Shown here: piece after piece, positions 27,439 through 37,283 of the stretch | How the letters are laid out: each line of letters opens with the position of its first letter | Position numbering within the stretch: position 1 is the first letter of the stretch | Origin: Adlercreutzia equolifaciens DSM 19450 | Lineage (GTDB): Bacteria > Actinomycetota > Coriobacteriia > Coriobacteriales > Eggerthellaceae | Direction of reading: 5' to 3' | DNA: 64,000 nucleotides | Assembly: GCF_000478885.1 (NCBI RefSeq) | Contig: NC_022567.1 | Span: 2,798,527 to 2,862,526, forward strand | Position numbers and translations under genes: made by a program | The notes under the pieces: model-generated | Told to the model about the DNA's origin: nothing | The model's input: the letters and a program-made list of their open reading frames with translations, nothing else | Database searches by the model: none

Positions 27439-28537
27439 CAATCTCTTGCGCACTTTGACAGCAGCATAGTCTAGATACCAAAAGGACACGGCCCCGGCCT
27501 TCGGTATGATTCGAGTGTCCAATTCAATCATGCTAGGAGGCAGAACCATGTCCGATCCCATCGTAACATTCGACGAGGATGCCGTGCGCGGCGAGCTCAG
27601 GGAGCTCGTAAGAAGAACAGTCGAGGAGGCCATGATCGAGATGCACCTGGCCGGCGTGTCCACCAGGAGGATAGAGGACGTCAGCGAGATTCTGTGGGGA
27701 TCGTCCGTGTCGGCGGCCACGGTCTCCAACCTCAACGAGAAGGCGTTCGAATCCGTGGAAGAGTGGCGTTGCCGTCCGCTCGCGTGCGACTATCCCTACG
27801 TCTTCGTCGACGGCATCTATCTCAAGAGGAGCTGGGGCGGCTCCTTCGAGAGCGTGGCCGTGATGGTGGCCATCGGCGTCAACGACGACGGCTACCGCGA
27901 GGTCATAGGAGCCGCCGAGGGGTTCACGGAATCTGCTGAGTGCCGGCGGGAGTTCCTCTCGTGGCTCAAGGGCCGAGGCTTGTCAGGTGTTCGCATGATC
28001 ACCGGCGACAAGGTCGCCGCCATGACGGGCGCCATCGCCGAGGTGTTCCCGGATGCCGCCTACCAGAGGTGCACCGTGCGCTTCTACCGCAACGTGCTGG
28101 CCAAGGTGCCCAAGTCCAGGCGCGCCAAGGCGGCCGCGATGCTCAAGGCCATCCACGCCCAGGAGTCGCTCGGCGCCAGCACGGAGAAGGCAGATGCCGT
28201 TGCGGCCTCGCTGGACGGCATGAAGCTGCGCGAGGCCGCCACGTGCGTGCGAGGCGGCGTCGCAGAGACCTTGACCTACACCAGGTTCCCGATGGGGCAC
28301 TGGAGGCGCATCCGCACCAACAACGCCATCGAGCGCCTGAACCGCGAGATCAGGCGAAGAACGCGGGTGGTCGGCACCTTCCCCGACGGGAAATCGGCCC
28401 TCATGCTGGTGACCGCCAGGCTGAAGTACGTGGCCGACAGCGAGTGGGGGTCGAGGAGGTATCTGGACGTATCGCTGCTCGATGAGTGATCATGCCGAAG
28501 CGCATGGGGCGCTCACCCAAAGTGCGCAAGAATATTG
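27439..28537 (+). mobile_element. Shortened IS256-family insertion sequence
   Basis: Imperfect terminal inverted repeats CAATCTCTTGCGCACTTTG (27439-27457) and the complement of 28518-28537 (CAATATTCTTGCGCACTTTG) bracket one transposase gene. Total length is about 1.1 kb, less than the usual 1.3 kb of the family, matching an internal deletion in the transposase. I see no clear 8-bp target duplication. Confidence 0.7.
27548..28489 (+). CDS. IS256-family (MULE-type) transposase with internal deletion
   Basis: The 313-residue protein is short against about 390-410 for the family. The DDE triad appears intact: YVFVDGIYLKR (first Asp), MITGDKVAAM (second Asp) and NNAIERLNREIRRRTRVVG (Glu). At residues about 18-25 the reading passes from RELVRRTVEEA directly into MIEMHLAGVSTRRIED. 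The zinc-binding/DNA-binding stretch of about 70-80 residues that normally lies between these (with the ExxYxRSxxR.. and GEVELxVP segments) is missing. The deletion is in frame, possibly between the two similar VEEA codon runs. The ATG at 27548 follows AGGAGG. It probably cannot transpose by itself. Confidence 0.75.
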   Translation: MSDPIVTFDEDAVRGELRELVRRTVEEAMIEMHLAGVSTRRIEDVSEILWGSSVSAATVSNLNEKAFESVEEWRCRPLACDYPYVFVDGIYLKRSWGGSFESVAVMVAIGVNDDGYREVIGAAEGFTESAECRREFLSWLKGRGLSGVRMITGDKVAAMTGAIAEVFPDAAYQRCTVRFYRNVLAKVPKSRRAKAAAMLKAIHAQESLGASTEKADAVAASLDGMKLREAATCVRGGVAETLTYTRFPMGHWRRIRTNNAIERLNREIRRRTRVVGTFPDGKSALMLVTARLKYVADSEWGSRRYLDVSLLDE

Positions 28538-28716
28538 ACAGTACCTATGGTAATGACAGGATAAAGGAAGGCTATTCTATGTCATTTTTGACATAAACCG
28601 TTTTCTAAACGGCTGATTACAACCGATCAACGGCGCACGTCGGCACCGGCTATCGCCCCTGATTGCGATAGCCGGTGCCGCTTACCTTCTCTTCAATTGT
28701 TCGGCTGCGGATCCCT
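28538..28716. other. Spacer between IS and adhesin gene with terminator
   Basis: There is no gene in this stretch. The terminator-like hairpin at 28641-28680 is its only recognisable element. Confidence 0.5.
28641..28680 (-). terminator. Strong hairpin after the large adhesin gene
   Basis: CGGCACCGGCTATCGC and GCGATAGCCGGTGCCG form a perfect 16-bp stem with an 8-base loop, 36 bases past the adhesin stop on the minus strand. A T-run is absent on both sides, but position and stem strength favour termination. Confidence 0.55.
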
Positions 28717-31700
28717 CTAAATCTCTCGCCGGCGGCGAGCCACGACGACCACTACGAGGGCCGTCAGGGCCACGGCGGCAATGCCGGCCACAGGTATCAA
28801 GTCGCCGGTTTGGGGAATGCTCCTCTCGCGCTCGACACGATCGACCACTTCGGCATCCAGCATGGTGTCGTACAACGTGATGGTGGTTCCGCTCAGTTCG
28901 GCATTGCCGTTCGATACACCCTTCGTGATGGTCACGGCACCGTAGTCATCGATGATGAACTCCACATCGTCAGCCACCTGATAATTCTCAGGCGCCTTCA
29001 GCTCACGTAGAATGTAGGCGGTGCCCACGTTCAGCACCTTCTCCAATTGCTTAGACGCCTTGCCCGATGTCCAGCGCACTACTTCGCGACCCGTATCCTT
29101 TTCGATGATGGCAAGCTCGGCGCCTTCCACCCATTCGTGGGTGCGCGTGTCCAGCTTGTTCACATCGAGCTGCGTGGCCTCGTCGTAGACACCGCCATCG
29201 CGATCGTAGGTGAGCAGCACGTTGCCGTCGGCGCTGTGGCCTGGCTGCTGGTTGTCGCCAGCGCGACTGTCGGCAGCTTGCGCGTCGGTGGCAGATGCTT
29301 GCTCGTCATTTTCGGTAGCCATTGCCGCAATCTCTGCCTGTCCCGCCATGGCACTTGCCGCATCGTCCTTCTTGTCGGCGTACTTCAGCGTATAGCCGTT
29401 GGGCGATGTCGCATCTTCCACCAGATAGAAGTAGGGGCTGCGGAACTCGCTGACGGTGTGGCCCGCCGGTGCGGCCACCTCCTTGAAGTAGTAGAGGTTG
29501 TTCGTGGTGAGGCTGACGTTCTTGTAGGTGATCCAGCCGCCTTCCTCGGACGTGGCCTCGGCCAGCATCACGTCACCCTGGGCGTTGTCGTTCACGGCGT
29601 ACAGCGCGTAAGTGGCGCCCACCAGGCCCTCGTCGCGGTCGGTCACGCTGGTTTTGCGCACCTGCAGGTCCATGGCGCGGGTGCGGTTGGTGATGGTGGG
29701 ATGCCAGTTGGTATCCAGCTTGCTCATGTCTCCGATGTTGGACGGCTGGTCGGCGTAGTCGAGGTACTGCTCGTCGTAGCGGACGTTCTTGCCGGCTTCC
29801 TTGTCCCACCAGCCGTAGTACATATCGGTGCACACTAGCTGGCCCGTGGTCTCGTCCTGCTCGATGACGGTGGTGAAGGTGATGATCTGGTCGCTGTACA
29901 CGACGGACTGGTCCTTCATGCCGCCCTGCGAGGTGTCCTCAATCACACGGTAGTAATAGGTGCCCGGACGGCTGTACACCAGGCAGCTGGGGTTCTCCAG
30001 GTCGCCGGAGACATTGTTCGCCTTGTCGAAGTCGACCATGCCGAACTCGTCGTTGGCCGTGGCGGAAATCAGCTGGCCCTCGGTGTCGTCGTAGTTTTGC
30101 ACCTCGATGAGCTTGAAGGCGAACTCGCCGGACTTGATAGCGCGACCTTCCAGCTTCTTGATGACCTTCGGGTCGACGTAGCACACCTGGTCGACGGGCT
30201 CGCCACTGGCCGCGTACACGCTGTAGTTTGCCGCCGCCACCATGTCGTAGGTGTCGGTGTTGTAGAAGACCGGGCGCGCCGTGGACGGGTTCAGCGGAGC
30301 GTTGATGTTGTCCGCATAGCCGACCATCGTTTCGGTGGCGACCAGTTTGCCCTTGTCGTTCTCGTCGAGGGTAACGGTCACTTTAACGACATAGGCCGTG
30401 GTGTCCTTCGAAGCGGCGTTGCCTGTTTCGGTGACCAGGTAGTAGTGATCACCGCGATCGTCGCGCGGCTGCTCGGTCGCGCCTTCAGTGGCCTCGCCAT
30501 CAACCTGGTAGGTGATCGGGTCGAAGACGATTTCCTCACGACCGTCTTTAAGGGCATCGGCGGAAACGGACTTGGTTTTTTCCGTGCCATCCTTTTTGGG
30601 CGTCTTGCTGAGCGGTTCGTACAGCTTAGGCTCGCCCTGGAGCTCAACCAGAGAGAACTCGCAAGTGCTTGCCGAGCCGACACCGTAGAAGTACTTGTTC
30701 GCTTTGAACTGCCAAGATCCGTTCGGCGTGTAGCGGTTGGTAACCGTGATACTTTTGTCGGCGTTCTCTACTTCGACATCATTAACTTTGACGGATTGCA
30801 CCGTCGGCGTGACCAGGAAAACGGTATGACCGTCCTGTTCCGTCCGCGTACCCGATGCGCTGAGGGTCACCTCGACCTTAGCATCAGGAATGGTTGCCAT
30901 GAAGCCGTCGCTTGTCTTAGCTTCTCGGAGTGTGAATGTGAAAGTATTGTTGCTCGGATTTTCGAAAACCTGCTTTGCATAGGGATTGCTTTCTTCTGGA
31001 CGGGTGTTGGCAATGGCGAGAGACAATGCGCCATTTTCTTTGTTTGTCTTGCCAGTCGCGATACGCTTGGCGTCTTCGGAAATTGGGTTACCCTCGTAAA
31101 GCTCAAAGTCAAACTGCTTACCATTGAGTTGGAGTTTATCCTCGAGCGTGCTAAGAATTTGTTTCGTCAAATTCAAATCGAATCCAGCGTACTTAATCGC
31201 AACGTTTTCGAAGACAACCTCAACCTTATCGGCATCAATCTGGGTCAGCTCTGTTTTTCCTGGCATTGCTTTCCAAATGGTCTTATCAGTGCTAACAGTT
31301 CGAGTGTCTTTATTTACCGTAACGTCGATCTTGAGCAGATAGGCAGCACCATCGTAATCGGCGCCTTCCGTGCTGCCCGGTATTTCAGCAATAGCATACC
31401 AATGGGTTTCATTGCTCCTTGGCGCATACTTAAACTTAAAGTTGGCTGTGCCGTTCCTTATTTCTTTTGCTGAGGAGTCAAGATTGATGGCAATCTTTTC
31501 TTCATCTGTGTCGCCGGCGGATTGGGCAATGCTATTCAGCTTGCCGCTCTCCCGCAGATTCATGCCCTCCGTATCAACGACGTTATCTATCTCGCTGATT
31601 TCTTTTTGTTTGAAAATGAATTCTCCCGCTGGAATACCATCGGAAATCTTGATGACCGGAATCGTCACTTCAGCTTGCGGATTCCAAATGTTGGTGACCG

Positions 31701-33867
31701 TAGAACCGGGTTCCTGGCCATTAGCTTGGATACGTACGCTTTCAATTTTCTTGACTTTATATGTAGTGATCGAAGTCTTATCTCCCGTATTGTCGAATTC
31801 CAAGGTTTCGCGCGTGAAGGAGACCTGTATAGTCACTGTAGCATCAGATGTGAGCGGCGACTGGATTCCGTTGCTGGTTGGCGCCTCGGACAGTTTGAGT
31901 GTTTTTGTGACTTTTGGGTATTCGTCAGAACTACTCTTCAGCGTGTTCTTTTCACTGTCAGTAAGCTCGATACCGCTGAAGGTAACTTTGCCGGTTGCAT
32001 CGTTGGTCGCCGTATAAGTTTTCCCTTCATCGTCCGTTAGGGTAAAACTAAACTCCTTGTCTTTGAGTGAAATGTTTTGCTCCGTAAGAGCATTACTGAG
32101 TTGCTTCGTGAAATCAAACGTAAACGCATCGAATGCGTATTCGTTAAGCGCACCGAACACGAGAGCGCCATTGCACCCAATACCGCCTCCATGGGTAGTG
32201 CTCGTGTTTTTCTCAATGAATACCGTTCGATCGGCTTTGTAGGCGTCCTCTGTGGCGGTGCTCGTTAGACCTAACGATTGGTCGCGGGCATCAATGATTT
32301 CCCCCACTTTGAAGTTCACAGACCCACAAGTCATATCATTCGTCGTGATTAGTGTCTTTCCGCTAGGTACACTAGCATAATAGCCTTCCCAAGCAATACC
32401 ATTAGGATGAGACCCCAAATCTGTACCCGAAATAAAGCTCACGAACGTGCAGTAATAATCCTGCGCCCATGGCGTAAAATTACTTTTAACTTCTGTGTCT
32501 GTTATAGCATTTTTGCCGCTCGCATAAACACCGGACTTAACTCTTACTGAGCCATAGGTTTTGTCTACGTCTTCCGGGGTTCCGAATGCCAGAAAATCAC
32601 CGCAGGCAACTTTCTTTCCTGTTGTCTTTGCGGAATCATTTGTCAAAAACGAGAGATAGGTATTTCTTGCGCCTGGCGAATAACCTCCTTCTGCCTCGTT
32701 TTTGAATACTGCAACGCCTTTGCCGATAGTACCTATACCAATTTTGGCATGAGGACACCCTGATATACCGCCGCCAAGGCCTGCTGCTTTGTTCTGGGTA
32801 ATATGAGAGCTGCCCATCTTTAAAGTAGTGCCCGCGTTAACGAAAAGGCCGCCGCCACCCCAATCGTAATCGGTTTTAGTGTGATTAGTGCTGATAAGAC
32901 CAGCCCTTATTTCCGATCCGTTGGCGCCGGCAAAGAAAATGCCGCCACCTTCATGGGCACTCCTTTTTGTCTCGTCCTTCTCTGTATCGGTAAAGTTTTC
33001 TGTGAGTTCTTCATAGTTGGTCTCGTTGTTATAAACTTTTCCGCCATCCATAACGAATGTGCAGCTCTTGTCGATGAATACGCCACCACCAGTTAGGGCT
33101 TTGTTGCCCTCAATTAAGCCTGAATAGAAATTGAAAGTTGATCCAGTACCATTATTATCTCGTTGCGCCAGGACACCGCCGCCACAAAGTGACCATACTT
33201 TCTCATCGTTGCCCTGAGTGTTAAGTCTCGTACCAGTACCGTTCGTTATTTTGGGTCCCTGTGTGCCATAGTCAGCATATTTCTTTTCTGAGTCCTGTTT
33301 ACCGATAGTCAGAGTGCTGCCTTCAACGTTGATGACGGAACCGTTGCCGGTACCCTTGATGGTGCCGGTACCGATGATGGTGAGCGTTGTGCCATTGGAA
33401 ATCTTGATATCGCCATGTAGGTTGCCATTGACAGTGAGAGTATGTGTCATTCCATCGTTATAGAGTAGCGTTTCGTCAAGAGTTACCGTTGTTCCACGCG
33501 CTACTTCATGAGTAGGCGCATTATTCCACAGATCGGTCTTTCCCGGTGCAGCTTTCTGCGGACCCTTTCGTAGGCCAATGACTGCATCGTTAGCCTCAGG
33601 CTTGTCTTCGTTTACGGTAGCAGAGTCTTTCTCTATGACGACAGCTTCCTCTTCGGATGTGCCGATGCCTTCTTCACCCTCTTCGCCTTCCGTGGCCTCC
33701 TCTTCGGGCACGACGAGTTCTGTGGTGGGATCGGTTCCCTCGTCGGGGATGTCGTCCTTCGAACCGTAAGCGGTGTTGATTTGGGGAACGAGGGCTATGA
33801 CTAGCAGGATCGATAGGGCGATTCCCAAGAACTTGATGATCGATTTGTTCTCCAGCAGCTTAATCAT
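28717..33867 (-). CDS. LPXTG-type (IPQTG) adhesin with beta-helix and pilin-like isopeptide domains
   Basis: The 1716-residue protein has a signal peptide (cut near residue 35, NTAYG) and an acidic linker. A parallel beta-helix region (about 110-430) with repeated GGGxF/GxIxxNxA turns resembles polymorphic adhesins. Several FctA/Spy0128-type pilin isopeptide domains follow (about 590-1400; FDFTKQLSNAL, FDLNLTKQILST, VIKKLEGRAIKSGEFAFKL). Two SpaA/Cna-B-like domains (about 1410-1500 and 1585-1665; LQVRKTSVTDRDEGLVGATY, LDVNKLDTRTHEWVEGAELA) precede IPQTG (about 1684), a membrane helix and ARRRREI. It is expected to be sortase-anchored and cross-linked by Lys-Asn bonds. Only 15 bases separate it from the upstream MucBP gene. 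GGAAGGAGGACACC precedes the ATG. Confidence 0.85.
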   Translation of the reverse strand: MIKLLENKSIIKFLGIALSILLVIALVPQINTAYGSKDDIPDEGTDPTTELVVPEEEATEGEEGEEGIGTSEEEAVVIEKDSATVNEDKPEANDAVIGLRKGPQKAAPGKTDLWNNAPTHEVARGTTVTLDETLLYNDGMTHTLTVNGNLHGDIKISNGTTLTIIGTGTIKGTGNGSVINVEGSTLTIGKQDSEKKYADYGTQGPKITNGTGTRLNTQGNDEKVWSLCGGGVLAQRDNNGTGSTFNFYSGLIEGNKALTGGGVFIDKSCTFVMDGGKVYNNETNYEELTENFTDTEKDETKRSAHEGGGIFFAGANGSEIRAGLISTNHTKTDYDWGGGGLFVNAGTTLKMGSSHITQNKAAGLGGGISGCPHAKIGIGTIGKGVAVFKNEAEGGYSPGARNTYLSFLTNDSAKTTGKKVACGDFLAFGTPEDVDKTYGSVRVKSGVYASGKNAITDTEVKSNFTPWAQDYYCTFVSFISGTDLGSHPNGIAWEGYYASVPSGKTLITTNDMTCGSVNFKVGEIIDARDQSLGLTSTATEDAYKADRTVFIEKNTSTTHGGGIGCNGALVFGALNEYAFDAFTFDFTKQLSNALTEQNISLKDKEFSFTLTDDEGKTYTATNDATGKVTFSGIELTDSEKNTLKSSSDEYPKVTKTLKLSEAPTSNGIQSPLTSDATVTIQVSFTRETLEFDNTGDKTSITTYKVKKIESVRIQANGQEPGSTVTNIWNPQAEVTIPVIKISDGIPAGEFIFKQKEISEIDNVVDTEGMNLRESGKLNSIAQSAGDTDEEKIAINLDSSAKEIRNGTANFKFKYAPRSNETHWYAIAEIPGSTEGADYDGAAYLLKIDVTVNKDTRTVSTDKTIWKAMPGKTELTQIDADKVEVVFENVAIKYAGFDLNLTKQILSTLEDKLQLNGKQFDFELYEGNPISEDAKRIATGKTNKENGALSLAIANTRPEESNPYAKQVFENPSNNTFTFTLREAKTSDGFMATIPDAKVEVTLSASGTRTEQDGHTVFLVTPTVQSVKVNDVEVENADKSITVTNRYTPNGSWQFKANKYFYGVGSASTCEFSLVELQGEPKLYEPLSKTPKKDGTEKTKSVSADALKDGREEIVFDPITYQVDGEATEGATEQPRDDRGDHYYLVTETGNAASKDTTAYVVKVTVTLDENDKGKLVATETMVGYADNINAPLNPSTARPVFYNTDTYDMVAAANYSVYAASGEPVDQVCYVDPKVIKKLEGRAIKSGEFAFKLIEVQNYDDTEGQLISATANDEFGMVDFDKANNVSGDLENPSCLVYSRPGTYYYRVIEDTSQGGMKDQSVVYSDQIITFTTVIEQDETTGQLVCTDMYYGWWDKEAGKNVRYDEQYLDYADQPSNIGDMSKLDTNWHPTITNRTRAMDLQVRKTSVTDRDEGLVGATYALYAVNDNAQGDVMLAEATSEEGGWITYKNVSLTTNNLYYFKEVAAPAGHTVSEFRSPYFYLVEDATSPNGYTLKYADKKDDAASAMAGQAEIAAMATENDEQASATDAQAADSRAGDNQQPGHSADGNVLLTYDRDGGVYDEATQLDVNKLDTRTHEWVEGAELAIIEKDTGREVVRWTSGKASKQLEKVLNVGTAYILRELKAPENYQVADDVEFIIDDYGAVTITKGVSNGNAELSGTTITLYDTMLDAEVVDRVERERSIPQTGDLIPVAGIAAVALTALVVVVVARRRREI

Positions 33868-33882
33868 GGTGTCCTCCTTCCT

Positions 33883-36252
33883 TTACTCTTCGATGGGTTG
33901 CGCCGCAGACTGCTGTTCGCGTTTGCGGCGCCGCATCCACCAGATAAATATGGCTGCCCCGGCGAGGGCTGCAAGGCCGATTCCAACGGCCATGGCCACG
34001 GTGTTCATGCCGGCTCCTTCTTCAGTGCCGGACCCGAGCGGGGTTTCCTCATCTTGGATGGCTCGCTCGGTCGCAGTGTCCTGACCGTCGAGATTGGTCA
34101 GGGGGTTGTCATCGTCGTTGATGACGGTTTGGGCATCGCCCGCGCCCACGCCCGCGTCCACGCCGGCAGCAGCGGCGCCGTCAGCGGCCGGTGCTGCCAC
34201 CGGAGTCGCCGTCATGGCCGCATCGGCCGGAGCTGTGGCAGGACGGTCGGTGTCGACAATCTGGGTGCGGCGGATGGTGATGTTCGCGCTCAGCTCGTCG
34301 TTCACATTGCGGTAGTAAATGGTGTAGGTGCGCGCCGGCGAGAAGTACGCATGGCGAATGGCTGTCTCCTGGCCCGCCAGACGCACGTAGGTTTCACCGC
34401 CCTGACTGAAGCGCTCCTCGCCCAGGATTTCCACGAAGTCATTGGTCTCCGGGTCGATGGTGATGGTTTCGCTGCGCAGGAGCTCGCTGTTGGCGATGTT
34501 CATGTACTGCACGGTAATGTCGTAGGTATCGCCCGGCAGGTAGTCCTCAGGCACATAGTAGACGTACTGCAGAACGTCGGTGCCCTTCTCCAAGTCTTCC
34601 CAAGCGTAGGTGATGGGATCCATGTTCCCCGACCACGGCACCAACCCGTCCTTGGGAGCCGGCGTGTAGGTGGCCGAGGTCTCGGGGGTCACCTTGTACT
34701 GCACGCGGTTGATGACATCGCCGGTGGCGCCGTTCACTTCCACAATGGTGAGCGCCACTTCCTTGGTGGCGTCCTGGGACAGGTACTTCGCCGTCACGGT
34801 GCGGCCGTTGGGGTAGCTGCCCGCTTCAAGGCCGACCACCGGGTTGTCCTTCACAGTTTCAATGGAAAGCGCGTCTATGGCCTCGTTGGCGCTGGCGGCA
34901 TTCGTCTCGATAGTCCATGAGTCCAGCGTGTAAAAGTTCACGCCCCAGTTGTCCTTCGTGCGGTCGGTGGAAACGCTGTCGTCGGCGTACTTCAGCGCAC
35001 TCATGGAGAACGTGTTGGGTAGCGTGTACTGATAGCCCTTGCCCTTCACGTCCACCGAATCGCTCCACAAAAGGTTGCCGTCCTCGTCCACATAGCGCAC
35101 GGTGACCGGATAGGCGCCGGCTTCGGTGGACTTCACTTCCATGACGCGGATCTGCTTCGTCGACTGCTCGGGCGTCAGCAAGATCTCGCTGCCGTTCAGG
35201 CGCTGAATGACGCGGTAGTAGTGGCGCACTTCCTCGCCGTCCTGGTTCGTCGTGGTGGTGAAGAAGGACTTCTTCACGGCGACCGTCTTGCCGGGGCCGA
35301 TGTTTTCCACGACCTCGGTCTCAACGATGTTGCCCTGCTCATCGACGTACTTTACAGCGCCGGAAATGGCATCGGCGGCCACTTGGCGGTAGGTCACCAC
35401 GAAACGACCCTGGCCGCGCTCGCGGTCGGCTACCGGCTCGCCGGCGGCTGTGAGCTTCGCGCTTTCATAGGCGATAGGGGTCTCGCCGGTGATGTTCTTG
35501 TAATAGGTGGTACCGGCGCCAACGGTTTCCGCGTAGCTGTCCCAGCTGTCGTCGATAGTGCGGATGCCCAGAAGCTTCCAATCCTCGGACTGGTCGCTGT
35601 TCACCAGCTTCGCATAAATCGGCCAGATGGTGCCTTGGTACACGAGCGTGCCCTGACGCTTGGCGTCGTAGACCTTCACCTTGTAGTTCGGGAACTTCGA
35701 CGGATTGCCGAAGGCCTCCTGCAGGTTCTGCGCGAAGTTGCCGGCTGGACCGGTGAGCTTCAAGGCGACCACTTGGGCGATGCGCTGGGAGGCGGCGCCG
35801 GCGTACTCGTCATTGTTGTTGGTTTCGATGTTCTGGCCTTCGACGATTTGGTAGGCGAAACGGGGCGCGATGATTTGACCGTTCTTCTCTACTTCAATAT
35901 AGATGGTCTTGCCGGAGCCGCCGTCCACGCGGAAGAGGTCCCAATAGCCGTCCTTGCCGTTGACGGTCATGAAGTCGACACCGTGAACGTCGCCGCGCTT
36001 GACCTTGGCGGCTTCGGCGGCAGCTGCGGCAGCTTCGGCCTCGGCCTTGGCGGCATCTTCGGAGGCGGCGGCATCGTCGAGCACCGAGGAGGGCTGCTCG
36101 ATGGCCGGGGTCTCCTCGTCGTCAGCATAGGCGTGATCGATGAACGTTGTCATGTTCAGAAACGGCAGCACCAACAGCAACGAGAGCAACGTTGCGACAA
36201 CCTTGCCCTCTGTGGTGTTCCGAGCGTCCATGAACCGCGCTTGGATCCGCAT
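33883..36252 (-). CDS. MucBP-domain surface protein with DDxNPL/DEETPLG C-terminus
   Basis: The 789-residue protein has the leader MRIQARFMDARNTTEGKVVA followed by a hydrophobic stretch (cut near residue 44, DHAYA), almost the same as in the LRR/VWA protein. An Ala/Glu-rich coiled segment (about 60-90) is followed by four or more MucBP-like repeats. These include KYVDEQGNIVETEVVE, VRYVDEDGNLLWSD, IVEVNGATGDVINR and VQYMNIANSELLRS, between about 315 and 655. Then come INDDDNPL, IQDEETPLGSG, one membrane helix and WMRRRKREQ. MucBP domains bind mucin-type glycans in lactobacilli and listeriae. The ATG at 36252 is 8 bases after GAAGG; a GTG 9 bases upstream is an alternative. It is the first gene of a two-gene unit with the IPQTG adhesin. 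Confidence 0.8.
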   Translation of the reverse strand: MRIQARFMDARNTTEGKVVATLLSLLLVLPFLNMTTFIDHAYADDEETPAIEQPSSVLDDAAASEDAAKAEAEAAAAAAEAAKVKRGDVHGVDFMTVNGKDGYWDLFRVDGGSGKTIYIEVEKNGQIIAPRFAYQIVEGQNIETNNNDEYAGAASQRIAQVVALKLTGPAGNFAQNLQEAFGNPSKFPNYKVKVYDAKRQGTLVYQGTIWPIYAKLVNSDQSEDWKLLGIRTIDDSWDSYAETVGAGTTYYKNITGETPIAYESAKLTAAGEPVADRERGQGRFVVTYRQVAADAISGAVKYVDEQGNIVETEVVENIGPGKTVAVKKSFFTTTTNQDGEEVRHYYRVIQRLNGSEILLTPEQSTKQIRVMEVKSTEAGAYPVTVRYVDEDGNLLWSDSVDVKGKGYQYTLPNTFSMSALKYADDSVSTDRTKDNWGVNFYTLDSWTIETNAASANEAIDALSIETVKDNPVVGLEAGSYPNGRTVTAKYLSQDATKEVALTIVEVNGATGDVINRVQYKVTPETSATYTPAPKDGLVPWSGNMDPITYAWEDLEKGTDVLQYVYYVPEDYLPGDTYDITVQYMNIANSELLRSETITIDPETNDFVEILGEERFSQGGETYVRLAGQETAIRHAYFSPARTYTIYYRNVNDELSANITIRRTQIVDTDRPATAPADAAMTATPVAAPAADGAAAAGVDAGVGAGDAQTVINDDDNPLTNLDGQDTATERAIQDEETPLGSGTEEGAGMNTVAMAVGIGLAALAGAAIFIWWMRRRKREQQSAAQPIEE

Positions 36253-36626
36253 ACTCCGCACCTTCTCTCTCTCTTCTCTCCTACGGTGCCCTTACCAACT
36301 CTCTCCAGTTGATGTATCGCCTGCTCATAAGCGGAATTATTCTTACTCGTAGATAAATGGGCAGGGGAGTTCCATGGCACCGCGTCTAATATACATACTT
36401 CCCTAATTGATGAAAATGCCTGAAATGTCTACGTTTTCGGTCATCAATAAGTGTGATGCCGGAATATGATGTTTGAACTGGGGTTATACGATATCTACCT
36501 AAGATCTGGCAGTTTACCCTAGCAGAAGTTGACAGGGTAATGATAGGTTTTGAAGTTAGGACATAACAGTCTAATGACGACTTAGAAGATCATTAATCTA
36601 TTACTTGGCTGTTACTAAATATGAGT
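36253..36626 (-). promoter_or_regulatory. AT-rich promoter region of the MucBP/adhesin unit
   Basis: There is no gene here. On the minus strand GTATAA (about 36486) is a -10-like box. A 7-bp inverted repeat TTACCCT/AGGGTAA (36514-36540) lies about 30 bases upstream of it and could be an operator. The region also holds the 3' end of the signal peptidase operon, for which no clear terminator is visible. Confidence 0.4.
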
Positions 36627-37202
36627 TTAACCATCATCTTTACTGGTCGCCATAGACCGAAGAGCCGTCCCCACAATACAGAGAGCGGCGCCCATGAGCA
36701 CAATCCACCCGAGCGTCAGCCTTCCCGCCGTCGACCCGAGCGAGATGAGAAACGAGCCGCCCATAGGCAAGGAGAACACGACTCGTCCGAGAACGTTTCG
36801 GAAGGGGACGGGGTGCATGTCGGCCTCGGCGTTGGCATCGCCTTTGGTGACCAATTCCTGACTGTCTTCGTCAATAGTGAGCACCCGATGAACGATGACG
36901 TCGTCGTTGCGCCAGAAGGCGGCCACGTCCCCTTCCCTAAGCTGGCTTCCGTCGATAGATTCGGCGTAGACCACCGATCCTACGGGAAGCGCCGGGGTCA
37001 TGGACCCCGACACGATGGCGTAGGGCTGTACTCCCATGATGCGGGGCACGACCAGGACCAGAATGCCGAGAACAATGAGCAATCCCAGGATGAGCGAGCC
37101 TGTTACCGAGCAAATTTTCGCGATGAGGCGCAGTCGCCTAAGACGGCGTTCGACCGATTGGCTGAAGGCATCGGAGGTTATGTTCGCATCTTCCCTTTGC
37201 AT
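36627..37202 (-). CDS. SipW-type (ER-like) signal peptidase I
   Basis: In this 191-residue protein, an N-terminal membrane helix (about 38-58) precedes the catalytic Ser in VSGSMTPALPVG. The second catalytic block reads DVIVHRVLTID, with His where bacterial-type enzymes have Lys, followed by TKGDANAEAD. The Ser-His form is that of Bacillus SipW and archaeal/ER signal peptidases. A second helix lies near the C-terminus. SipW processes TasA-family matrix proteins; two TasA-like proteins are encoded just upstream, so they are the expected substrates. The gap to the preceding gene is 81 bases. Confidence 0.85.
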   Translation of the reverse strand: MQREDANITSDAFSQSVERRLRRLRLIAKICSVTGSLILGLLIVLGILVLVVPRIMGVQPYAIVSGSMTPALPVGSVVYAESIDGSQLREGDVAAFWRNDDVIVHRVLTIDEDSQELVTKGDANAEADMHPVPFRNVLGRVVFSLPMGGSFLISLGSTAGRLTLGWIVLMGAALCIVGTALRSMATSKDDG

Positions 37203-37283
37203 TGCCCCTATTCTAGCGTTGCCGTCACCTTCCTCAGGGCGCGTGGCGGACGAACAGGGCTAGAACACGATTGCTCCAAGCTT

